From JBFWVD01 sp050246915 (GTDB lineage: Bacteria; Actinomycetota; Acidimicrobiia; Acidimicrobiales; Ilumatobacteraceae), in assembly GCA_050246915.1 (NCBI GenBank), contig JBFWVD010000019.1, positions 17,873 through 81,872 on the forward strand: 64,000 bases of DNA, given 5' to 3'. A model generated the notes under the pieces. The model made no database searches, had not been told where the DNA came from, and worked only from the letters and a program-made list of their open reading frames with translations. Positions 41,181 through 49,163 of this stretch are shown here, in pieces (positions within the stretch are counted from its first letter, which is position 1; the number at the start of each line of letters is the position of its first letter). The position numbers and the translations under genes were made by a program.

Positions 41181-41263
41181 CGCCATTGGACTGGGCGACG
41201 ACCAACTCCATGACCTGCCGGTGACGATGACCGGTCAGCACGTCGGTACAGGAGGTCAACGAC

Positions 41264-42229
41264 ATGAACGTGAGCGATTGCATCGTGGTCGGCCTCGGGG
41301 GGAACGCGCTGAACCGGCGGAACGAGCCGTTCACGCTGCAGCATCAACGTGAACGGCTCACTGCCGCCGCCGCGGCATTGATCCCCGCGCTCGACGGTTC
41401 GCCCGCAGTGATCACCCACGGCAACGGTCCACAGATCGGAGCGTTGGCCGTGCGGGCGTCGAGAGACGCCTCACTCGACGAGCCGCTCGATGTGCTCGGC
41501 GCCGAATCGGACGCCATGATCGGCTACGAGCTCGAGCTGGCATTGCGATCGGTGGCACCAAGCCGCGAGATCGTGATGGTGTTGACCGCCACCGAGGTCG
41601 ATCTCCGAGACCGCGCGTTCATCGCGCCCAGCAAGCCCATCGGCCCGCTGTACTCCGCCGAGACCGCGCGGCGATGGGCCGACGAACACGGCTGGACCAT
41701 GGCTCCCGAACCGACAGCTGGCAACGCGGACGCAGATACCGGCGCGAACGGGCGATGGCGGCGTGTCGTGCCCTCGCCTGAGCCGGTGTGCATCGTCGAA
41801 CTCGGTGCCATCGCACGATTGATCGACGCCGGGGTCACCGTGATCTGTGCCGGCGGGGGAGGGGTGCCCGTGGTGCGGGGCCTCGACGGCGAGCTGCACG
41901 GTGTCGAAGCAGTGGTCGACAAGGACCTGTCCAGCGCGCTGTTGGCCATCGGCGTGAGGGCGCGTCAATTCGTCTTGCTCACCGACGTGCCGGGAGTGAT
42001 GCGTGGCTTCGGCACCGCACAGGCCACGGTGATCGATCATCTGACGGTGAGTGAGGCCAGGGCGCTCGACCTCGCACCCGGATCGATGGGCCCCAAGGTC
42101 GAGGCGTGCTGTCGCTTCGCCCAAGCGACCGGTCGCTCCGCAGTGATCGGTTCGCTCGACGACGTGGGCAACGTGATGGCCGGCCGCTCCGGCACCCGAA
42201 TCGATCGTTGTCGGAGCGTCGAGTCATGA
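41264..42229 (+). CDS. arcC: Carbamate kinase
   Basis: Carbamate kinase interconverts ATP plus carbamate and ADP plus carbamoyl phosphate. The 321-residue amino-acid-kinase-fold protein has VGLGGNALNRR at the start, THGNGPQIG (47-55 region), the SKPIGPLYSAETA block specific to carbamate kinases, CAGGGGVPVVR, VDKDLSSALLA and APGSMGPKVEA. GTACAGGAGGTC precedes the ATG. No arginine deiminase or carbamoyltransferase lies nearby; the partner gene instead encodes a COG2403-type P-loop protein, with which it overlaps by four bases. Confidence 0.93.
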   Translation: MNVSDCIVVGLGGNALNRRNEPFTLQHQRERLTAAAAALIPALDGSPAVITHGNGPQIGALAVRASRDASLDEPLDVLGAESDAMIGYELELALRSVAPSREIVMVLTATEVDLRDRAFIAPSKPIGPLYSAETARRWADEHGWTMAPEPTAGNADADTGANGRWRRVVPSPEPVCIVELGAIARLIDAGVTVICAGGGGVPVVRGLDGELHGVEAVVDKDLSSALLAIGVRARQFVLLTDVPGVMRGFGTAQATVIDHLTVSEARALDLAPGSMGPKVEACCRFAQATGRSAVIGSLDDVGNVMAGRSGTRIDRCRSVES

Positions 42230-43653
42230 ACGCCGTGACCCAGCCGCACACACAGACCCACACACAGACACAGGCACAGACACGACACGATCGCCACCGC
42301 ATCGTGATCTGCGGCGCTGGCGGTCGCGACTTCCACAACTTCAACACGGTCTATCGCGATGACCCGACCTATGAGGTCGTGGCATTCACCGCTTCGCAGA
42401 TACCCGGCATCGACGACCGCTGGTATCCGCCGTCGTTGGCCGGGCCGCTCTACCCGCGTGGCATCCCCATCGTGCCAGAGCGGACGTTGGGCGAGGTGCT
42501 CGCCGCATCATGTGTCGATGAGGTCGTGCTCGCGTACTCCGATCTGCGCCACGTCGACGTCATGCACATCGCGTCGATCGCCCTCGCTGCCGGCGCCGAC
42601 TTCCAGCTGCTCGGACCGCGTTCGACCATGATCGATCTGCCGGTGCCGGTGCCGGTGCTGGCGGTGTGCGCGGCTCGCACCGGGTCGGGCAAAAGTCAGA
42701 TCAGCCGCTATCTCGCCCGACTGCTTCGCGCATCGGGACGCGAGGTGGCTTTCGTACGACATCCCATGCCGTACGGGAACCTGCAGGCGATGCGAGTTCA
42801 ACGCTTCGTGACCATGGGTGATCTCGAGGCCGCTCGCGTCACCATCGAAGAACGCGAGGAGTACGAGGAGCCACTGCGTCACGGCGTCACGGTGTTTGCC
42901 GGTGTCGACTATGCCGAGGTCGGTGCAGCAGCGGCCGCGCAATGTGATGTGGTGGTGTGGGATGGGGGCAACAACGACTTCCCCTTCTTCACTCCCGACC
43001 TGTTGATAGCGGTCGTCGACGCGCTGCGACCTGGTCACGAGCTCGAATACCACCCCGGCGAGGCAGTGGTGCGCATGGCTGACGTGGTGGTGGTGAACAA
43101 GGTCGACGCAGCCCCAGTTGACGCGGTCGAACGGGTTCTTGCCGACGTGGCGATGCTGAACCCGAACGCCATCGTCGTGCGTACGAGCTCACCGGTCACG
43201 CTCGATCCCGGGCCGCCGTTGTCGGGGATGAACGTCGTGGTGGTGGAGGACGGCCCGACCATCACCCACGGCGGGATGCCCTTCGGTGCTGGGATGGTGG
43301 CGGCCAGCGCAGCCGGGGCGAAGGTCATCGATCCGCGTCGCTTCGCCGTTGGTTCGGTGGCCGCGACGTTCGCGTCGTTTCCCCACATCGGCCACGTGAT
43401 TGCGGCGATGGGATACAGCGCCGAGCAGATGGGCGATCTGCGCGCCACATTGGAGGCGAGCGGTTGCGATGCCGTGGTGTGCGGCACCCCGGTCGATCTG
43501 GGCCGCCTCCTGCGACTGACGCGCCCGGTCCGGCAAGCCCGCTACGACGTGGCCGATGCCGGAAGCCCGTCGCTCGATGAGGTGCTGGCGAGGTTCCTCG
43601 ACGGCGTCACACCCGGGGGAGCATCGACACGACGCTGGCGAGGGTCCAGATGA
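42226..43653 (+). CDS. COG2403-type P-loop NTPase (cyclic 2,3-diphosphoglycerate synthetase family)
   Basis: A 475-residue protein. After a 20-residue His/Thr/Gln tail it reads RIVICGAGGRDFHNFNTVYR, a Rossmann-like N-terminal domain, then a P-loop TGSGKS (152-157), HPMPYGNL, WDGGNNDFPFF, VNKVDAAP (the NKxD base-recognition motif) and VVVEDGPTITHGG. This is the pattern of the predicted GTPase family that includes archaeal cyclic diphosphoglycerate synthetase. The substrate here is unknown. Strict ATGA overlap with carbamate kinase suggests a joint pathway, perhaps using carbamoyl phosphate. The 3' end overlaps a convergent gene by 47 bases. Confidence 0.82.
   Translation: MNAVTQPHTQTHTQTQAQTRHDRHRIVICGAGGRDFHNFNTVYRDDPTYEVVAFTASQIPGIDDRWYPPSLAGPLYPRGIPIVPERTLGEVLAASCVDEVVLAYSDLRHVDVMHIASIALAAGADFQLLGPRSTMIDLPVPVPVLAVCAARTGSGKSQISRYLARLLRASGREVAFVRHPMPYGNLQAMRVQRFVTMGDLEAARVTIEEREEYEEPLRHGVTVFAGVDYAEVGAAAAAQCDVVVWDGGNNDFPFFTPDLLIAVVDALRPGHELEYHPGEAVVRMADVVVVNKVDAAPVDAVERVLADVAMLNPNAIVVRTSSPVTLDPGPPLSGMNVVVVEDGPTITHGGMPFGAGMVAASAAGAKVIDPRRFAVGSVAATFASFPHIGHVIAAMGYSAEQMGDLRATLEASGCDAVVCGTPVDLGRLLRLTRPVRQARYDVADAGSPSLDEVLARFLDGVTPGGASTRRWRGSR
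42247..42288 (+). repeat. CACACAGA-type simple repeat at the 5' end of the COG2403 gene
   Basis: A run of about 42 bases made only of CA, CACAGA and CCCACA-like units encodes HTQTHTQTQAQT directly after the start. It is unlike the surrounding GC-rich codon use and precedes the conserved fold, so it could vary in length between strains without loss of the enzyme. Confidence 0.7.
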
Positions 43654-44287
43654 CGAACGCCGCGATGCCGCCGACCTTGAACGCATCGTCAATCACGTTT
43701 CCCCAGCTGTAGATGGCTTGACCGCTCAGGTCCTCGGTGAGATCGGTCAGCGCCGAACCGGCCAACAACGTGAGGCTCAACACGACCGGCGCGAAGGTCC
43801 CGAGGCGCTGCCAGGGTCTGGTCACGGCAAGCCAAGCCAACCCGATGAGGCCGTAGAAGCCGATGACGGCCACCGCTGCGGCATCGCCGACGTCACCGAC
43901 GGCCTCGTGGATGAGGAACGCGTCGTCGCAGCACAGCACCAGAGCGAGCACGGCGTTGGCGGCGGCGATGCGCGCCGCGCGGTGACGCTGGCTGCGTTCG
44001 GACACCATCGCGGTCACCACGAACGCTCCGACGCACGTGGCCCAGCAGATGACGCCGAGTTGAGAGATGGCTCCGTTCGTTGCCCTCGATCCAGTCACGG
44101 CGGAGGGGTCCCGGGTGAGACGCAACACATCGATGCCCGCCTGGTGGCCGAGCAGGATCGCGCCTGTGCTGGTCGCCGCTGCCCCGGCGGCGAGCAGCGT
44201 CCACGTTCCGATCAGACCTGGTGGGGTTCGACCATCGTCGGTCTCATCGAGCCCTGCCTCATCTCTGCTCACCCGTTCACTCCGCAC
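43607..44287 (-). CDS. Hypothetical polytopic membrane protein
   Basis: A 226-residue protein (GTG 44287; a GTG at 44272 is possible) with six hydrophobic segments (about 25-45, 72-92, 103-118, 133-153, 163-180 and 203-220). Conserved-looking acidic/His motifs DDAFLIHEAV (about 121-130) and GNVIDDAFKVGG lie at membrane ends. I do not recognise the family. Its last 47 bases are shared with the convergent COG2403 gene, so the two transcripts are antisense there. Confidence 0.6.
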   Translation of the reverse strand: MRSERVSRDEAGLDETDDGRTPPGLIGTWTLLAAGAAATSTGAILLGHQAGIDVLRLTRDPSAVTGSRATNGAISQLGVICWATCVGAFVVTAMVSERSQRHRAARIAAANAVLALVLCCDDAFLIHEAVGDVGDAAAVAVIGFYGLIGLAWLAVTRPWQRLGTFAPVVLSLTLLAGSALTDLTEDLSGQAIYSWGNVIDDAFKVGGIAAFVIWTLASVVSMLPRV

Positions 44288-44369
44288 TGTGTTGTTCGCC
44301 CCGGGGTTCAGCCGCGCTGGACTCCGCTCCTCGGTTGCACATCGGTCGCAGCAGAGCTGTCGTGAGGGT

Positions 44370-44382
44370 CAACACGGTGTTG
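44370..44382. promoter_or_regulatory. CAACAC-G-GTGTTG palindrome upstream of the large secreted-protein gene
   Basis: A perfect six-base inverted repeat with a one-base centre, 124 bases upstream of the chosen GTG start. TTGTTT (44380-44385) and TATAGC (44400-44405) follow it, a weak promoter-like pair with a short 14-base spacer. The palindrome would overlap the -35 element, a typical repressor position. Confidence 0.3.
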
Positions 44383-44505
44383 TTTCGTCGCCTTTCGTGT
44401 ATAGCCCGATCGCGCGGAGGGTGATTGTGTGGGCACGGCAACCTTGTTCTTTACAAATACCGAAGGTGTAGTTCCGCGACCGGTTCATCTCACTCGCTTA
44501 GAACA

Positions 44506-47001
44506 GTGCCCGTGCGGAGGACCTTTGCGGTGGTCAGCTTTGTGCTGTTCGCAATTGCGGGCCCGATGGTTTTCGAATCATCGCTGTTCGCTGCGCGCAG
44601 CGACTTCGGGAACCCGTGGGAAGCGAACTCCCGGCTGGTGTGGAACTGGCGTCTGCCGGCCACGACCGCCACCCATCCCAACTCCGATGCGTATCGGACC
44701 ACGTTGGTGAACGCCCTTCGTGCACCGGGGGCCTACAACACCCAGGAGAGCATCTGGCCCAACACGTCGGGCTTCACGGCTCCGACCTACGTGGTCGACT
44801 CCTCCACCCCGCGACGCACCGTCGAGGTGACCGATTGCTACGCGGGCACGGCGGCCACCGGACGCACCGTGAACGCGTCGCAGACCGCCGCCCTCAATGC
44901 CAATGGCGGTGTGCGCATCCCCGAAGGAGCGCGAACCTCACCGGCTGCCGACCACGAGCTCGTGGTGTACGACACCACCGACGACACGCTGTACGAGTTC
45001 TGGATGATGCTCGAGCCGTATCAGACCATCAACGACGCTCAGGTGGGCCCGAGCGTCCAGGTGAACGTCTCGGGCAACTACCAGGCATGCACCGCCGGTG
45101 TGATGCCCAACTTCTCCACCTCGGCGACCGGCCGGTTCATCGACACGCCCGGCTACAGCGGCGGCCTGTGGGGCACTGCGGCGACGGGGCTGAGCTACAC
45201 CGGCGGCCGTATCACCCCGCTCGATCTCCAGCGCGGTGAGATCCGCCACGCGATCGACATCGCGCTGCCGTGGAACCTGCACGCCAGCGCTGCTACCTAC
45301 CCGGCGTGGCGCTACGACCAGGGCATCTGCCCCATCGCGCAGTGCCCGGCCGAAGGCCAGCGTTTCCGTCTGCCCGCCGATGTCGACCTCTCCGGCATCA
45401 CCAACCCGTTTGCGCGCATGGTGGCAGTGGCGCTGCGGGACTACGGCGCCATCGTGAACGACACGTCGGGCAAGATCTCGATGCGATTCGACAGCTCGGT
45501 CGGCTTCACCTCGATGGGTGAGGCTGATCCGTGGCCAGGTCTGTTCAGCCAGTTGGGCATCGACTACTCGGGCAGCCTCTACGCGAACCAGTCCCGGGTA
45601 CGCGCCGCGTTGGCACAGATCCCGTTCGAGCGCCTCGAGTTCCTACCTGCCGCATGGCGCGGCGAGGCGGCCACGGGCACCGCCACGACGCAGCCTCCGG
45701 CTCCGGTGACGACCGCGGCGCCTGCTACCACGGCGGCACCGGCCACCACGGCTCCGGCCGCCACCGCCACCACCCGAGTGGTGACCACGACTCGTCCGGC
45801 CGCCGCGGTGGCCCCGACAGGATCTGGCACTGCGACCACGTCGGGCGCAGCCGCCACCTCGACCGGATCGGTATCGACGAATCCCGCACCGTCGACCGGG
45901 GTTGGGCCGTCGGGTGGTGCGACAGGTGCCTCGGCGCCCGCCGCTGCGACGAGCGCGTCCTCAGGGCTCGACGCAGCGGCGACGGCATCGGCCCCGACCG
46001 GTAACGGCACCGCCGCATCGTCGACCGGTTCGTCGGGTTCCACCGGCGCTGCCCCGGCGGTGTCCAGCGCCCTGTCGTCGGGTGGGACGAGCGGGGCCAT
46101 CGGCAGCGCCATCGATCCGGCGTCGAGCGGCGGTGTCGTCGCCGATCCCGCGGTGTCGATCGGCTCGACGATCGGCGGTGTCGTCTCGGCTGCTGCGGCA
46201 GGTGAGCTGAACCCCACGGCCTCAGGCGGCGTTCCCACGCCACGCTCGCTCGCACCCTCCGGGGTGAGCGGATCGGCCGCTGGACAGATCGGCGGGGTCG
46301 CCCCGGTCATAGCGGTCAACGTGACGACCCCGGATGGATCGACCCTCTCCGATCTGCGTCTCAGCCCACGCAACCTGTGTCGTGTCTTCACCGAGCCGGA
46401 CATGGTCTGGAACGATCCGCTCATCGCTGCCGACAACCCCGGCGTGAGTCTGCCTGATCTGCCCATCACGCCTGTCGTACCGACCGACGGCAGCGCCGAG
46501 GCCCGCACCTTGGCCGAGTACTGCATGCGCCACGCACCGGAGCAGTGGACGACATTCATGAGCGAACTGCCCGATGACGAGCGAGGCGACTACGCCGACG
46601 AATGGATGAGTGGCGGCTCGTTGACCTGGCCCGCAGCCGACCACATGGTGACCTCGACCGGTGGCGGCGATGGCTCCAGCCTTGCGCTCGTCGCCCGCCA
46701 TCCCGGCTCGATCACCTTCATGGCGAAAGCGCCGGCGCCGACGGGTCGGGTGTCGCTGGCCAAGCTGATCGTGTCCTCTGTCCAGGCCCCGGGAGTCGAG
46801 GTGCCCTCGAGCGTGTCGGCATCGGTGACCGCTCGTCGCTCGCTGTCCACCTCGACCAAACGCGTCGCGCGGCCATCGATGGCTCCCGGGAGTGCTGTGG
46901 CCGATCTCCGGCCGCTGCTCATCGCCGTGTACGCGCTGGTCCTGGTGACCGGGCTCGGCCGTGGGACTCGGTCGGCTTGGCGATGGGCCCGTGCACGCTG
47001 A
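44506..47001 (+). CDS. Large secreted protein with C-terminal membrane anchor
   Basis: About 831 residues from GTG 44506. The layout is a signal sequence (RRTFAVVSFVLFAIAG, 4-19), an N-terminal domain of about 360 residues, a Thr/Ala/Ser/Gly low-complexity linker (about 387-597), a second domain (about 600-740), and a C-terminal helix with LLIAVYALVLVTG followed by Arg residues (about 804-831). The first domain has VRIPEGARTSPAADHELVVY, GGRITPLDLQRGEIRHAIDI and MVAVALRDYGAIVNDTSGK, blocks I recall from secreted actinobacterial proteins of unknown activity. The protein probably stays anchored and displays its first domain outside. The start is uncertain; GTGs at 44425 and 44512 are in frame. 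Confidence 0.72.
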   Translation: MPVRRTFAVVSFVLFAIAGPMVFESSLFAARSDFGNPWEANSRLVWNWRLPATTATHPNSDAYRTTLVNALRAPGAYNTQESIWPNTSGFTAPTYVVDSSTPRRTVEVTDCYAGTAATGRTVNASQTAALNANGGVRIPEGARTSPAADHELVVYDTTDDTLYEFWMMLEPYQTINDAQVGPSVQVNVSGNYQACTAGVMPNFSTSATGRFIDTPGYSGGLWGTAATGLSYTGGRITPLDLQRGEIRHAIDIALPWNLHASAATYPAWRYDQGICPIAQCPAEGQRFRLPADVDLSGITNPFARMVAVALRDYGAIVNDTSGKISMRFDSSVGFTSMGEADPWPGLFSQLGIDYSGSLYANQSRVRAALAQIPFERLEFLPAAWRGEAATGTATTQPPAPVTTAAPATTAAPATTAPAATATTRVVTTTRPAAAVAPTGSGTATTSGAAATSTGSVSTNPAPSTGVGPSGGATGASAPAAATSASSGLDAAATASAPTGNGTAASSTGSSGSTGAAPAVSSALSSGGTSGAIGSAIDPASSGGVVADPAVSIGSTIGGVVSAAAAGELNPTASGGVPTPRSLAPSGVSGSAAGQIGGVAPVIAVNVTTPDGSTLSDLRLSPRNLCRVFTEPDMVWNDPLIAADNPGVSLPDLPITPVVPTDGSAEARTLAEYCMRHAPEQWTTFMSELPDDERGDYADEWMSGGSLTWPAADHMVTSTGGGDGSSLALVARHPGSITFMAKAPAPTGRVSLAKLIVSSVQAPGVEVPSSVSASVTARRSLSTSTKRVARPSMAPGSAVADLRPLLIAVYALVLVTGLGRGTRSAWRWARAR

Positions 47002-47107
47002 CATCGCTTCTGCGACAGTTGGTCAGCGTTGACGACGAGATGATTGTGTGGAGCGTGTCACACCGGCCAGAATCGGGGCCGGCGCAACGATCCAGGGAGA
47101 CCGAAGC

Positions 47108-47833
47108 ATGAGCACGACTGCAGTCCAGACCGATCTGGCACTCGAACTCCGGGGAGTATCGAGCGGATATGGCCACACGACCATCTTGCGCAACGTCGAT
47201 CTCCAGGTCCCGGCCGGGTCGGTGACGGCGCTCCTCGGCCCGAACGGGGCAGGCAAGACGACCTTGCTCAAGACGGTGTCCGGCCTCATCAAGCCCTCGT
47301 CCGGCAGCGTTCACCTCGGGGGTGCCGACGTTTCGTCCTTCGCTCCCAACAAACGTGCCGGGATGGGCCTGTGCCACATTCCCGAGGGGCGGGGCATCTT
47401 CCGTTCCCTCACCGTGAAGGAGAACCTGCAGCTCCAGGCGTCCCCGGGCGACGAGGAGGCTGCTCAGGAGCGAGCGATCGCCGCGTTCCCCATCCTCGGT
47501 GAGCGACTGGGCCAGCGGGCGGGCACCTTGTCCGGCGGTCAGCAGCAGATGCTGGCGATGGCCCGGGCCTATGCCCGCGATCCGAAGCTGATCCTGGTCG
47601 ACGAGGCCTCGCTCGGCCTCGCGCCGTTGATCGTGGACGAGATCTTCTCCTTCCTGCACGAGGTCACCACCAAGGGTGCGTCGTTGCTCATCGTCGACCA
47701 GTTCGTGGTTCGGGCGTTGAACATGGCTTCGAGGGCGTACGTCATGAACCGAGGCGAGATCGTGTTCACCGGTACCCCCGCCGAGTTGCAACAGGGCGAC
47801 ATGTTCGCCCGCTACCTCGGTGGCGGCCACTGA
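47108..47833 (+). CDS. LivF-type ABC transporter ATP-binding protein, orphan
   Basis: A 241-residue ATPase of the branched-chain-amino-acid/urea transporter type: Walker A GPNGAGKTT (44-52), IPEGRGIFRSLTV as in LivF, signature LSGGQQQ (141-147), Walker B with D165-E166 in LVDEASLGLAP. The usual H-loop is replaced by VDQF, as in LivF where it is VEQN. ATG 47108 has AGGGAGA upstream. No permease, second ATPase or binding protein is adjacent, so it must pair with components encoded elsewhere. Confidence 0.85.
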   Translation: MSTTAVQTDLALELRGVSSGYGHTTILRNVDLQVPAGSVTALLGPNGAGKTTLLKTVSGLIKPSSGSVHLGGADVSSFAPNKRAGMGLCHIPEGRGIFRSLTVKENLQLQASPGDEEAAQERAIAAFPILGERLGQRAGTLSGGQQQMLAMARAYARDPKLILVDEASLGLAPLIVDEIFSFLHEVTTKGASLLIVDQFVVRALNMASRAYVMNRGEIVFTGTPAELQQGDMFARYLGGGH

Positions 47834-47912
47834 CGCTGCCGAGGTCTCTGGCGCCCACCTGACGCAACCAACCCGGCCTCGCCGACTGCGGGCCATTAGC
47901 CTCAGCGTTCCC

Positions 47913-49163
47913 ATGGCCCCTCAGTTCTCCGCCCCGATCGGGACCCGTGACGTGCTCGCGCCCGAGTCGGCCCGCTGGTCGGCGCTGGCGGCGTCGTTCC
48001 ACAACCAGTTCTCGTCCGCCGGGTACGGGCTCGTCCTCACTCCGATCTTCGAGGACCTGAACGTCTTCCTCCGCGTCGGCGAACACACCGAGATCGTCAC
48101 CAAGGAGATGTACGACTTCGAGGACAAAGGTGGCCGACGGATCGCGCTGCGCCCAGAGAACACCGCATCGGTCGTTCGGGCGTTCGTGGAGCACCGACCG
48201 CTGACGCCCTGGAAGGCGTTGTATCTCGGCCCGCAGTTCCGCTACGAGAAGCCGCAGGCCGGGCGCCTGCGTCAGTTCCATCAGGTCGGTGCCGAAGTCC
48301 TCGGCACCATGGACCCCGACGCCGACGTCGAGATCATCTCGCTGCTCGACGGCTTCTACCGCAGCCTCGGCCTGCGCCGGGTGCGCCTCATGGTGAACAC
48401 GTTGGGCGACGCCGGCGACCGCCCTCGCTATCTCGAGGTCTTGTCGGCCCACTTCACCGCCAACCTCGACGTGCTCACCGAGCAATCGCGCGCCACGTTG
48501 GCCCGCAACCCGCTGCGCGTCCTCGACTCGAAACGACCGCAAGAGCGTGACCTCATCGAGGCCGCTCCGAAGCTGGTCGACTTCGTGAGCGATGAGGCCG
48601 CCGCGCACTTCGAGCGTGTGCAAACTGGGTTGACGCGTATCGGCGTGACGTTCGAACTGGCGCCGCGCTTGGTGCGCGGGCTCGACTACTACACCCGCAC
48701 CACATTCGAGTTCGCGGCCGACGCGCTCGACTCGGCACAGAACGCGGTGGGCGGCGGTGGCCGCTACGACGGCCTGGCCGAGGAGTTCGGCGGGCCACCC
48801 ACACCATCCATCGGGTTCGCCGCCGGGGTGGAGCGCATCTTGATGGCGTGCGACGCCGAGGGTGTGTTCGCCGTGCCCAGCGCAACCGTGGACGTGTTCG
48901 TGGTCGACACCACCGGTGGGCAAGAAGCATTGACACTCACCCACGAGCTGCGCGCCGCGGGCCTTCGTGTCGATCGAGCGTTCGACGCCCGCAGCATGAA
49001 GAGTCAGATGAAGTCGGCTGATCGCAGCGGTGCATCGATCGCCGTGCTGATCGGCACCGACGAGCTGGCAGCCGGAAACGTCACGCTGCGGCCGTTGCGC
49101 GGCGGCGAGCAGATCACCGTTCCCCGAACACAGATCGTCCCCGAGATCAGGAAGTTCCTATGA
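47913..49163 (+). CDS. hisS: Histidine--tRNA ligase
   Basis: HisRS charges tRNA-His. The 416-residue class II enzyme has the motif 1 region IGTRDVLAPES, motif 2 GPQFRYEKPQAGRLRQFHQ, the histidine-specific RGLDYYTRTTFEF, motif 3 GGGRYDGLAEEFGG with GFAAGVERI, and a C-terminal anticodon domain. ATG 47913 is chosen; the preceding in-frame sequence overlaps the ABC gene. Its last bases overlap aspS (ATGA). Confidence 0.96.
   Translation: MAPQFSAPIGTRDVLAPESARWSALAASFHNQFSSAGYGLVLTPIFEDLNVFLRVGEHTEIVTKEMYDFEDKGGRRIALRPENTASVVRAFVEHRPLTPWKALYLGPQFRYEKPQAGRLRQFHQVGAEVLGTMDPDADVEIISLLDGFYRSLGLRRVRLMVNTLGDAGDRPRYLEVLSAHFTANLDVLTEQSRATLARNPLRVLDSKRPQERDLIEAAPKLVDFVSDEAAAHFERVQTGLTRIGVTFELAPRLVRGLDYYTRTTFEFAADALDSAQNAVGGGGRYDGLAEEFGGPPTPSIGFAAGVERILMACDAEGVFAVPSATVDVFVVDTTGGQEALTLTHELRAAGLRVDRAFDARSMKSQMKSADRSGASIAVLIGTDELAAGNVTLRPLRGGEQITVPRTQIVPEIRKFL

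Noticed and set aside
41190..41263. A CCGGT...ACCGG hairpin with ACGA in its loop before carbamate kinase, resembling one half of a guanidine-II (mini-ykkC) riboswitch
   Set aside because: The loop is seven bases rather than a closed ACGR tetraloop, and the second ACGR hairpin required by the class is absent.
46860..47001. LPXTG sortase signal at the end of the large secreted protein
   Set aside because: The segment before the C-terminal helix (RPSMAPGSAVADLRP) has no LPXTG-like motif, so ordinary membrane anchoring is assumed.
47029..47057. TTGACG followed 17 bases later by a possible -10 upstream of the LivF-like gene
   Set aside because: The hexamer at the -10 position (AGCGTG) is too far from consensus.
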